A stretch of 7,755 nucleotides of DNA from an uncultured Microcaldota archaeon (lineage in GTDB: Archaea > Micrarchaeota > Micrarchaeia > Anstonellales > Bilamarchaeaceae). Within the stretch, counting starts at the first letter, position 1. Every line of letters starts with the position of its first letter. The stretch spans positions 1 through 7,755 of the forward strand of contig CAIXOA010000051.1 of NCBI GenBank assembly GCA_903920925.1, read 5' to 3'. This document shows positions 1 through 5,812 of this stretch, piece after piece. The translations under genes and the position numbers were made by a program. The notes below the pieces were generated by a model. It did no database searches. It saw nothing but the letters and a program-made list of their open reading frames with translations, and was not told where the DNA came from.

Positions 1-879
1 CACGAAATCCAGCACCCACTGGAGGGGCTCGCCCGCTTCCAGCTCGTTCAGCAGGCCCATGCGCAGCATCCCCGCGCCCAGTTGCGTTTCCCCGTATGGA
101 TGGGCGATTCCAAGCGCAAGCTCGTCCGCCGCCCGCATCTCTGCTATGCGCTCAAGCACCGTCTTCTGTTCCATTACCGGGGCCATCCCGGGGAATTGCC
201 TCACCAGCCTGTCCTTCGTCATGCCGTAAAAGGAAAGGGCAGCCTCCATGTTCCGGAAATAGATGTTGAGGTGCGGGCCGTTGGAATCGTCGGGATTTTT
301 CCTCGGTAGCGTGAGCTCTATGGAAGGGATTTTGAGAATGCCGCATATGGCCTCCAGCTCCGCAATCTTCCTTATGTGCTTCGGGATCACGTGGTTGTGG
401 TAGCCGGTCGCGTCTATGTCGTAATGCCAGAGGAGCATCTCGCGGATTATGTTTCTCCTGGAAGAGGCGCCGTCGTCCTTTCCCTCGTTCTCGCCCCAGT
501 GGCCGTGCGGGACCACGAAGCGGGCGTTGGGGTCCTTTGCGCGCTGGACCAGGGAGACTTCTTCCTGCACATCTTCAACCCATGCATCCCCGGCGCGGAA
601 CGAGGAGCGGCGGCACATCAGCTCGTGCTTTGAGAGCGCTTTTCCGCCCTCGCCCTTCGATGGGTCGGTGAAGAGAACTTTTGTCCTGCCAAAAATAGTG
701 GTTTTGATGAATACGCAGAAATTGGAGTCCGGGGAGTTCAGGCCGCGGTTGAGGATTATTTCTCCCCTATTGCATATGCGGGGGTCGTCTATTATTCCGA
801 AGCCGAGGCGCTGAAGCTCGTCAACGAGCTTCTGCCTCCTCTCGATGCCCCTCTGCTGGAGGGAGCGGAAGATTCCCAC
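1..879 (-). CDS. PHP-superfamily-like protein, C-terminus cut off by the window edge
   Basis: An open frame of 293 codons with no stop runs off the left edge, so only the N-terminal part is visible. The start is GTG at 879, because the nearest upstream in-frame landmark is a stop (TAA) and no better start lies between; a GGTGGG element 3 nt before it can serve as a ribosome binding site. From about residue 121 the protein follows the PHP metal-phosphoesterase pattern: VPHGHWGEN (H125, H127) resembles the DxHxHS motif, ATGYHNHVIP (H161, H163) the TDH motif, PSIELTL (E188) the GIE motif, GPHLNIYF (H203) the HLLxY motif and GIAHPYG (H260) the AHP motif. The first 120 residues match nothing I recognise. 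Family placement rests on this motif order and is an inference. PHP domains hydrolyse phosphoesters with bound metals, but the substrate here is unknown. It has its own TATA box, so it need not be co-transcribed with the TPR gene upstream. Confidence 0.72.
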   Translation of the reverse strand, partial: MGIFRSLQQRGIERRQKLVDELQRLGFGIIDDPRICNRGEIILNRGLNSPDSNFCVFIKTTIFGRTKVLFTDPSKGEGGKALSKHELMCRRSSFRAGDAWVEDVQEEVSLVQRAKDPNARFVVPHGHWGENEGKDDGASSRRNIIREMLLWHYDIDATGYHNHVIPKHIRKIAELEAICGILKIPSIELTLPRKNPDDSNGPHLNIYFRNMEAALSFYGMTKDRLVRQFPGMAPVMEQKTVLERIAEMRAADELALGIAHPYGETQLGAGMLRMGLLNELEAGEPLQWVLDFV

Positions 880-912
880 ATGCCCACCAACGTATATTTA
901 TGTGGGGTAAGC

Positions 913-920
913 TATATAAA
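913..920 (-). promoter_or_regulatory. TATA box for the PHP-like gene
   Basis: The minus strand reads TTTATATA here. Its centre lies about 38 nt upstream of the GTG at 879, which predicts a transcript start near 891 and a leader of about 12 nt holding the GGTGGG element. A second AT-rich stretch (minus-strand TAAATATA, 894-901) is closer to the gene and cannot be excluded as the real box. Confidence 0.55.
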
Positions 921-940
921 CGGGTTGTGGGCTTGGGTGC

Positions 941-945
941 AAAAA
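941..945 (-). terminator. T5 tract directly after the TPR gene
   Basis: The minus strand carries five T residues immediately after the TGA of the TPR gene. Archaeal RNA polymerase can terminate at short U tracts without a hairpin, so this may end the TPR transcript before the PHP-like gene's own promoter. The tract is short, so the call is tentative. Confidence 0.35.
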
Positions 946-1434
946 TCAGGATGATATTTTCTTCCAGAGCTCCCTCTTCGCCTTCTCGGAGATGCTCTGG
1001 TCCTCCTTGAAGAACTTCAGGAAGAATTCGCGGAGCAGCTCGTTCGTGCGCGCCGCATCCTTCTTCTTCGCCAGTTTCATGTGCTTTCCCGCCTCGGGGC
1101 TGTCCAGGAAAAGGTAGCACAGGGCAATCAGGAACAGGGAATCGGCGTCTTCGGAGATTTTCAGTGCGTGGTGGAGGTCCTCTATCGCTTCCTCGAATTC
1201 GAAAAGCTCCATGTGCACGGATGCCTTCGCCCGGTAGTATTTTGCCTCACTCTTTATCTGGATTGCGCGCTCGAAGCACTCCGTCGCATATTCCAGCCTG
1301 CCCTCGTGCTGGGCGACCATGCCCATGAGGAACCAGGATTCGGGGTCCCACTTGGTCTTCTTGAGCGTGTCCTTCGCGCGCTTCCGCAATTCCTCCCTTT
1401 TCCCCGCGCGGAGGAGGGCGAGCGTTTCCTCCAT
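946..1434 (-). CDS. Tetratricopeptide-repeat (TPR) protein
   Basis: This 162-residue protein is nearly all helix and contains about three TPR units: roughly residues 29-61 (WDPESWFLMGMVAQHEGR onward), 62-94 (EAKYYRAKASVHMELFEFEEA) and 95-126 (DADSLFLIALCYLFLDSPEA). The spacing of W/Y, G/A and A/F positions fits the 34-residue TPR pattern. A charged helical N-terminus (1-28) and a lysine-rich C-terminal helix flank the repeats. There is no signal peptide or membrane segment, so it is probably cytoplasmic. TPRs mediate protein-protein contacts; the partner cannot be read from the sequence. The ATG at 1434 lies about 26 nt from the centre of the TTTAAA box near 1459, which would make the transcript leaderless. 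The gene diverges from tRNA-Gln and is followed by a T5 tract. Confidence 0.85.
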   Translation of the reverse strand: MEETLALLRAGKREELRKRAKDTLKKTKWDPESWFLMGMVAQHEGRLEYATECFERAIQIKSEAKYYRAKASVHMELFEFEEAIEDLHHALKISEDADSLFLIALCYLFLDSPEAGKHMKLAKKKDAARTNELLREFFLKFFKEDQSISEKAKRELWKKISS

Positions 1435-1455
1435 GCGGGCATATTTCCATTAGGG

Positions 1456-1463
1456 ATTTAAAA
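1456..1463. promoter_or_regulatory. Shared TATA box between the TPR gene and tRNA-Gln
   Basis: ATTTAAAA contains the palindromic core TTTAAA and is the only good TATA-like element in this divergent gap. Rightwards, about 27 nt downstream is 1486, just before the tRNA-Gln 5' end at 1489. Leftwards, about 26 nt downstream is 1434, the ATG of the TPR gene. One element could therefore serve both directions. The functional call rests on sequence and spacing only. Confidence 0.55.
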
Positions 1464-1488
1464 CGGTTGTTGCGGCTATATGTATGCT

Positions 1489-1561
1489 AGCCCCGTCGTC
1501 TAGCGGTCAAGGATAGCGGGCTTTGGACCCGTTGACACCGGTTCGAATCCGGTCGGGGCTA
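1489..1561 (+). tRNA. tRNA-Gln (anticodon TTG)
   Basis: A full 73-nt cloverleaf folds without an intron: acceptor AGCCCCG/CGGGGCT with discriminator A; a D stem GTCT/GGAT held partly by G-U pairs; D loop AGCGGTCAA with the conserved GG; anticodon stem GCGGG/CCCGT around loop CTTTGGA (anticodon TTG); variable loop TGAC; and T stem ACCGG/CCGGT around TTCGAAT. CCA is not encoded. The first pair is A1-U72, the usual identity feature of archaeal tRNA-Gln handled by the GatDE Glu-to-Gln transamidation route; use of that route in this organism is inferred. The TATA box near 1460 lies at the right distance upstream. Confidence 0.97.
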
Positions 1562-1571
1562 AAACCTTCAA

Positions 1572-1621
1572 GCCCGATGTATGGGCATGCCCTTAAGTCC
1601 GATATATGGACGCAAGGGCAT
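1572..1621 (+). other. Two adjacent related stem-loops, candidate structured RNA downstream of tRNA-Gln
   Basis: Stem-loop 1 (1572-1586) is GCCC, loop GATGTAT, GGGC. Stem-loop 2 starts at the next base: an 8-bp perfect outer stem ATGCCCTT (1587-1594) with AAGGGCAT (1614-1621), a 2x2 internal loop (AA/GC), then GTCC, loop GATATAT, GGAC (1597-1611). The two inner hairpins are variants of one another. Their stems differ at C/T and G/A on opposite arms, so both stay paired, as expected if the RNA fold has been kept. An alternative palindrome, GGGCATGCCC (1583-1592), overlaps both. No open frame here looks coding. It could be a small RNA co-transcribed with the tRNA, a processing or termination element, or a protein-binding site; I do not recognise the family. 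Confidence 0.5.
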
Positions 1622-1669
1622 GGAGCGAGGTTTTACTGGAGAAAGAAAGAAGGAACGACGGAAGAGTGG

Positions 1670-1685
1670 AGGGTTTATAAACCCT
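1670..1685. promoter_or_regulatory. TATA box inside a perfect 16-bp palindrome
   Basis: AGGGTTTATAAACCCT equals its own reverse complement. The TTTATAAA core is a strong archaeal TATA box whose centre lies about 22 nt before the ATG at 1699. The GGG/CCC arms could act as a transcription factor B recognition element in one orientation, or as an operator for a dimeric regulator. The rest of the gap between tRNA-Gln and the next gene (1622-1669) shows only purine-rich sequence and a TTTT at 1631-1634. Confidence 0.6.
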
Positions 1686-1698
1686 TTCCGAGTAATAT

Positions 1699-2034
1699 AT
1701 GTGTGAGAAAATGGTTATGAAAGAGAGAGAAGCGCGAGAAACCTCCATTGGAGTGCCTGTGCCCACTGAAACCCATGCGGAAAAGGAGGCAGTCATACCC
1801 ATAACCGCGAGGCAGGTTGATTATTCTACTTATTCGATAGAGAAACTCAGGGAGAGCGTGACGGCGATGGAGCTCGACCACCACAATTTCCCGACTCCTT
1901 TTGAGGCGTCCGCTTATACGCACACTGCGGAAAAGTGGGAGCGCCTCCCGATAAACAGGGACCACAGCTCCGCAAGGCACGACCCGATAGGAAAGCTCTT
2001 TGAAAACCTGAAAACCGCTTGTTCTGAAATCTGA
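1699..2034 (+). CDS. Small hypothetical protein of 111 residues or slightly fewer
   Basis: I do not recognise this gene. It encodes a soluble, charged protein with no membrane segment, signal peptide or zinc motif. The first part (to about residue 40) is rich in E, K and V and may be disordered. The middle (41-62, with YSTYSIEKLRESVTAMELDH) looks helical. The C-terminal half has several His and Pro residues (DHHNFPTPFEA, HTAEKWERLPINRDHSSARH) and ends at TACSEI. Codon use resembles the neighbours, and a strong TATA box sits just upstream, so it is probably real. The start is uncertain: ATG at 1699 would be nearly leaderless, while ATG at 1711 or 1717 would better fit a transcript start near 1703. 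It ends one base before the stop of guaAb on the opposite strand. Confidence 0.7.
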   Translation: MCEKMVMKEREARETSIGVPVPTETHAEKEAVIPITARQVDYSTYSIEKLRESVTAMELDHHNFPTPFEASAYTHTAEKWERLPINRDHSSARHDPIGKLFENLKTACSEI

Positions 2035-2035
2035 T

Positions 2036-2992
2036 TTATTCCATCTCTATCGTGGATGGGGGCTTGTTAGTAATATCGTAGACGACTCTTCCCACGCCCA
2101 TTATCTCGTTGGTAATCCTTGTGGAGATGGTGGAAAGGACTTCGTACGGGATTTCTGAAAAGTTGGCGGTCATCCCATCGAGGCTCCGGACCGCACGGAC
2201 AATCACCGTGTATTTGTAGATTCTCTCGTCTCCCGCGACGCCCACGGTCTTGGAAGGCAGGACTGCTGCGAAATACTGCCATGGGCGCTCCATTTTCTTT
2301 TCCGCGGATGCGCGGTCCAATTCTTCCTCCACGATGAAGCATGCGCCTTTTACAATCTCCAATTTCTCACGTGAGATTTCCCCAACTATTCTTACCGCGA
2401 GGCCGGGGCCGGGGAAGGGCTGCCTTTCGAAAATGTAAGCCGGGAGCCCCAATTCTTTGCCCAGCATTCTTACCTCGTGCTTGTAGAGTTCGCGCAGGGG
2501 CTCGCATAATTTCAGTTCCATATCCTCGGGGAGCCCTCCAACATTATGATGGGATTTTATCGTCTGCCGCCCTCCGCCGCCGCTTTCTATCCAGTCCGGG
2601 GCAATCGTTCCCTGGATGAGCACCTTTACCTTTTCCTTTTTCGCAATCTCCTCGAATACGCGTATGAATTGTTCGCCGATTATCTTTCTTTTTTCTTCAG
2701 GATCGGAAACTCCCTCCAGCTTTTTTATGAAGCGCTCGCTCTCGTTTGCGATTCGGATGGGGATGCCAACTTTTCCCGCCGCCTCCTTCACCTGCTGCGC
2801 TTCATTTTTGCGCATGAAGCCGTTGTCCACGAACACGGCGACTAGCTGGCTGGGGATGGCCTTGGCCGCGAGCGTGGCGGCGACCATGGAATCCACTCCG
2901 CCGGAAACGGCGATTATGCATCTCTCCTTCCCTACTGCCTTCCGTATGTCTTCCACCGCCTGCGGGATGAATTTCTTAGCGTCAAAAGCCAT
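2036..2992 (-). CDS. guaAb: GMP synthase subunit B (ATP pyrophosphatase subunit)
   Basis: This subunit adenylates XMP and, with ammonia from a separate glutaminase subunit, forms GMP in the last step of guanine nucleotide synthesis. Residues 30-35, SGGVDS, are the ATP-pyrophosphatase loop. IKSHHNVGGLP (145-155), CEPLRELYKHEVR (163-175), PFPGPGLAVR (192-201) and GDERIYKYTVIVRAVRSLDG (254-273) are characteristic of the GuaA synthetase and its dimerisation domain. The C-terminus DITNKPPSTIEME matches the usual end, so the gene is complete. At 318 residues it is close to the usual archaeal length of about 310, and it lacks a fused glutaminase domain, as in archaea with a split enzyme. The partner gene guaAa is not in the window. 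The ATG at 2992 is about 24 nt from the centre of the TATA element shared with endoQ, consistent with a leaderless transcript. Confidence 0.97.
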   Translation of the reverse strand: MAFDAKKFIPQAVEDIRKAVGKERCIIAVSGGVDSMVAATLAAKAIPSQLVAVFVDNGFMRKNEAQQVKEAAGKVGIPIRIANESERFIKKLEGVSDPEEKRKIIGEQFIRVFEEIAKKEKVKVLIQGTIAPDWIESGGGGRQTIKSHHNVGGLPEDMELKLCEPLRELYKHEVRMLGKELGLPAYIFERQPFPGPGLAVRIVGEISREKLEIVKGACFIVEEELDRASAEKKMERPWQYFAAVLPSKTVGVAGDERIYKYTVIVRAVRSLDGMTANFSEIPYEVLSTISTRITNEIMGVGRVVYDITNKPPSTIEME

Positions 2993-3006
2993 GGATGGAT
3001 TTCGTG

Positions 3007-3025
3007 GAGTTATTTTAAATAACTC
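3007..3025. promoter_or_regulatory. Symmetric divergent promoter of guaAb and endoQ
   Basis: GAGTTATTT and AAATAACTC form 9-bp perfect inverted arms around a single T at 3016. The AT-rich centre reads as a TATA box on both strands. From 3016 it is 27 nt to the endoQ ATG (3043) and 24 nt to the guaAb ATG (2992), so both transcripts would be leaderless or nearly so. The symmetry could also serve as an operator. Confidence 0.7.
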
Positions 3026-3042
3026 ACGGTCAAAAGTGGTGC

Positions 3043-4272
3043 ATGCGCATTATCGCGGACCTTCATCTCCATTCAAAGTATTCACGCGCTACCAGTGGAA
3101 ACTCGGATTTGGAGGGTTTGAGCGAATGGGCGCAGATTAAGGGGATTGGATTGCTGGGGAGCGCGGACTTCACGCATCCGAAATGGCTCGGCGAATTGAA
3201 GAAAAAATTGAAGGACGAGGGGGAGGGGATTTTCTCCTACAAGAATACGAAATTCATGCTTACGACGGAAGTGAGCAACATATTTTACCGGAAGGATGTG
3301 AACAAGAAAGTGCATAATCTCCTGTTTGCCCCGTCGCTGGAAGTGGTGGGGCAAATCTGTGAAGGGCTGAAAAGATTCGGGAAACTGGAAGAGGACGGGA
3401 GGCCCATGCTCAACCTGGACATCATCGAGATGATGGAGATACTTCATGGCATATCGCGCGAAGTCTACGTCATACCGGCTCACGCTTGGACGCCCTGGTT
3501 CGGGGTGTTCGGCTCCAAATCCGGGTTCGATTCGCTGGAAGAGGCGTTCGGGAAATATGCGAAGGACATTTTTGCATTGGAAACCGGATTGTCTTCCGAC
3601 CCGGCGATGAACTGGATGCTGAGTTCCCTTGACAGGATTACGCTAATCTCCAATTCGGACTGCCATTCGCCGCAGAAACTGGGGAGGGAGGCGAATGTTT
3701 TCGAGTTGGAGAAATTGAGCTATAAGGCGGTTATGGATGCGATCAAGACCAGGAAGGGATTCGTGAAGACTTATGAGTTTTATCCCGAGGAAGGGAAATA
3801 CCACTGGGACGGGCACAGGGACTGCAAGGTCTGCCTTTCGCCCGAAGCATCCATGAAGATTGGGGACATGTGCCCGGTGTGCAAGAAGAAGATGACCATC
3901 GGGGTGCTGCACCGCGTCGAGCTGCTCGCGGACAGGAAAGAGGGGTTTGTGCCGCCGCACTCCGTTCCGTTTACGCGGCTTATCCCACTAATGGAGATTA
4001 TTGCCTCTGTGCGGGATGCCGGGGTGGGCACGAAGGGGGTGCAGGAGGAGTATTTCAAATTGGTTAATTACTTTGGGAATGAGTTCGCGGCGCTGGAAGC
4101 GCCGGAGGAGAATCTCGTCCTTGCTTCGGACAAGGTCCTGGCGAAGGCGATTGTGAATGCACGGGAAGGGCGGGTTTACTGGAAGCCCGGGTATGACGGA
4201 GTCTTCGGGGAGATGAGATGGGAGAAGCCCAAAGAAGACCCGAAAAGCCAGAAGAGCCTGATGGACTTCTGA
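3043..4272 (+). CDS. endoQ: Endonuclease Q family DNA repair nuclease (PHP domain, zinc finger, PIP-like tail)
   Basis: EndoQ proteins cut DNA 5' of deaminated or missing bases (uracil, hypoxanthine, abasic sites). The 409-residue length is close to the roughly 420 known for Thermococcales. The PHP metal site is visible: DLHLHS (H8, H10), DFTHP (H45), TTEVS (E76), HNLLF (H91), PAHAWTPWFG (H147) and NSDCHSP (D206, H208). A four-cysteine zinc site follows, C261-x2-C264 and C277-x2-C280, then HRVELLADRKEG (290-301), which is typical of the family. The last seven residues, QKSLMDF, fit the PCNA-interacting pattern Qxx(L/I/M)xx(F/Y), matching the known recruitment of EndoQ by the sliding clamp. 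The ATG at 3043 sits 27 nt from the symmetric TATA element. Function is assigned by family; activity is not shown here. Confidence 0.93.
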   Translation: MRIIADLHLHSKYSRATSGNSDLEGLSEWAQIKGIGLLGSADFTHPKWLGELKKKLKDEGEGIFSYKNTKFMLTTEVSNIFYRKDVNKKVHNLLFAPSLEVVGQICEGLKRFGKLEEDGRPMLNLDIIEMMEILHGISREVYVIPAHAWTPWFGVFGSKSGFDSLEEAFGKYAKDIFALETGLSSDPAMNWMLSSLDRITLISNSDCHSPQKLGREANVFELEKLSYKAVMDAIKTRKGFVKTYEFYPEEGKYHWDGHRDCKVCLSPEASMKIGDMCPVCKKKMTIGVLHRVELLADRKEGFVPPHSVPFTRLIPLMEIIASVRDAGVGTKGVQEEYFKLVNYFGNEFAALEAPEENLVLASDKVLAKAIVNAREGRVYWKPGYDGVFGEMRWEKPKEDPKSQKSLMDF

Positions 4273-4282
4273 AGCCATCTTC

Positions 4283-4290
4283 TTTTTTAA
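4283..4290 (+). promoter_or_regulatory. TATA box of the glyS operon, overlapping a T-rich end of endoQ
   Basis: TTTTTTAA is centred near 4287, about 27 nt before the glyS ATG at 4314, predicting a leaderless glyS transcript. The same T run, with a TTTT at 4294-4297, lies 10-25 nt past the endoQ stop and could also terminate the endoQ transcript. The 41-nt gap holds nothing else. Confidence 0.55.
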
Positions 4291-4313
4291 TCGTTTTCAC
4301 ATAAGTCTACCCC

Positions 4314-5804
4314 ATGGAACTTCACGAGAGAATATATGAGCTGGCGCTCACGCGCTCTTTTTTCTACCCCTCACATGAGATTTATGGGCAGGTCTCCGGC
4401 TTCTATGACTACGGGCCGACGGGATGGCAGATAAAGAGGAGGCTGCAGGCGCTCTGGAGGAGGATGTTCATACAGGAGGAGGGTTACCTTGAGGTGAAAT
4501 CCTCCATCGTTACTCCGGAAATAGTATTGAAGGCGAGCGGGCACGTGGAGGAGTTCACGGACCCGGTGGTGGAGTGCGAGAAGTGCCACACCAAAACCCG
4601 CGCGGACCACCTTGTGGAATCCAAGATGGAGTTCAAGTGGGACGGAAAGCTGGAGACGCTCACCGCGAAGATAAGGGACAATGACATCAAATGCCCTTCG
4701 TGCGGGGGGCGATTGTCGGATGCGTTCGCCTCCAATTTGATGTTCCGCACGGGAATTGGGGCGAACCAGGAGACCGCCTATCTCCGGCCGGAGACGGCGC
4801 AGGGGATATTTACCGCGTTTCCGCGCCTGTTCCGGAACCACGGGGCGAAATTGCCCCTCGCGGTGGGGCAGGTGGGGAGCAGCTTCAGGAACGAGATTTC
4901 CCCGCGGAGGAGCCTCGTGCGCATGCGCGAGTTCACGCAGATGGAGCTGGAGTATTTCTTCAACCCGAAAGTGCCCACGATTGGGGGATTCGATGGGGTG
5001 CGGGACAAGAAGGTGAGGATTCTCACGCGGGAGGCACAGGAGAAGAACGATGCGCCCAAATTGATGAGCGCCGGGGAGATTGTGGAGAGGGGGATTGCGA
5101 ACGAGATTATGGCGTATTTCCTCGTGAAGGAATGGGAGTATTATACTATTGCGGGCCTTAATCCAGAGGCGATGTGGTTCAGGCATTTGAGGGCGGACGA
5201 GACCCCGCACTATTCCCGCAGCAACGTGGATTTGGAGGTGGAGACTTCCCATGGGATTGTGGAGATTGCGGGAAATGCGTATAGGACTGATTATGATTTG
5301 GGCAGGCATGCGCAATTCAGCAAAAAGGATTTGAGCGTATTTTCCGAAGACACGAAAGAGAAAGTCCTGCCGCACGTGGTGGAGGTTTCCATGGGCGTGG
5401 ATAGATTGTTCTTCTGCATGCTGGAGCATTCCTTCAGGGATAAGAGCAAGGAGAAGGAGTGGGAGTGGTTTGATTTCGCGCCTTCGGTTGCGCCCTATGA
5501 CCTTTGCGTATTTCCCCTGATGAAGAAGGACGGATTGAAGGAGAAGGCGAAGAGCGTCGTCTATATGATGAGGGAGGCGGGGCTGGAGGCGTTCTTTTCC
5601 GATTCCGGGAGCATAGGGAGGAGGTATGCGAAGGCGGACGAGATTGGGGTTCCTTATGCGGTTACTATTGATTATCAAACTTTGGAAGATGATTCCGTAA
5701 CCATACGGTTTAGGAACGACGGGAAGCAGGAAAGGGTTGCGGTTGAAAAATTGGTGGAAAAGATAAAGAAATTAAAGAAGGAAGGTAGATTAGTATTGGG
5801 GTGA
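4314..5804 (+). CDS. glyS: Glycyl-tRNA synthetase, archaeal/eukaryotic homodimeric type
   Basis: This class II enzyme charges tRNA-Gly with glycine in the cytoplasm. The N-terminus SFFYPSHEIYGQVSGFYDYG (15-34) is the family's start of the catalytic core. Two CxxC pairs (C88/C91 and C127/C130) form a probable zinc-binding insert. RPETAQGIF (158-166), motif 2 FRNEISPRRSLVRMREFTQ (191-209) and motif 3 GVDRLFFCMLEH (361-372) complete the active site. The anticodon-binding domain runs from APYDLCVFPL (393-402) through DSGSIGRRYAKADEIG (430-445). At 496 residues it is shorter than many archaeal homologues of about 570, but all core motifs are present. It leads a tight operon: the stop is followed after 4 nt by the next ATG, and GGTGA overlapping its stop is that gene's ribosome binding site. 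The final residues GRLVLG and their DNA recur at the end of the next gene. Confidence 0.97.
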   Translation: MELHERIYELALTRSFFYPSHEIYGQVSGFYDYGPTGWQIKRRLQALWRRMFIQEEGYLEVKSSIVTPEIVLKASGHVEEFTDPVVECEKCHTKTRADHLVESKMEFKWDGKLETLTAKIRDNDIKCPSCGGRLSDAFASNLMFRTGIGANQETAYLRPETAQGIFTAFPRLFRNHGAKLPLAVGQVGSSFRNEISPRRSLVRMREFTQMELEYFFNPKVPTIGGFDGVRDKKVRILTREAQEKNDAPKLMSAGEIVERGIANEIMAYFLVKEWEYYTIAGLNPEAMWFRHLRADETPHYSRSNVDLEVETSHGIVEIAGNAYRTDYDLGRHAQFSKKDLSVFSEDTKEKVLPHVVEVSMGVDRLFFCMLEHSFRDKSKEKEWEWFDFAPSVAPYDLCVFPLMKKDGLKEKAKSVVYMMREAGLEAFFSDSGSIGRRYAKADEIGVPYAVTIDYQTLEDDSVTIRFRNDGKQERVAVEKLVEKIKKLKKEGRLVLG

Positions 5805-5812
5805 GGAAATGG
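5782..5812 (+). repeat. Direct repeat, copy 1, across the glyS stop and the next start
   Basis: This 31-nt stretch matches 6332-6362 at 29 of 31 positions, with 16 consecutive identical bases (ATTAGTATTGGGGTGA, 5789-5804). It encodes the GlyRS tail (LVLG), the TGA stop, a GGTGA ribosome binding site and the ATG of the next gene. Mismatches are at 5788 and 5805. Confidence 0.95.

Noticed and set aside
82..814. Plus-strand open frames of 75, 85 and 121 codons, and a 64-codon minus frame at 152-346
   Set aside because: They overlap the 293-codon minus-strand PHP-like frame, show no motifs or promoters, and fit as shadows of it.
821..1120. A 99-codon minus-strand frame bridging the TPR and PHP-like genes
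   Set aside because: It overlaps both genes in other frames, runs through the T5 tract and TATA box, and its composition is low-complexity.
1572..1621. C/D-box or H/ACA guide RNA, or a CRISPR repeat pair
   Set aside because: No RTGATGA, CTGA or terminal ACA boxes are placed correctly. The two units differ, abut without a spacer array, and occur only twice.
1523..1980. Frames at 1523-1720 (+), 1593-1802 (-) and 1675-1980 (-)
   Set aside because: The first starts inside tRNA-Gln and crosses the stem-loops. The other two are antisense to the 1699-2034 gene and lack motifs.
4371..5678. A 435-codon open frame antisense to glyS
   Set aside because: Its translation is dominated by R, P, L and H with no family motifs, and glyS on the other strand has all class II synthetase motifs. 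It is a codon-bias shadow.
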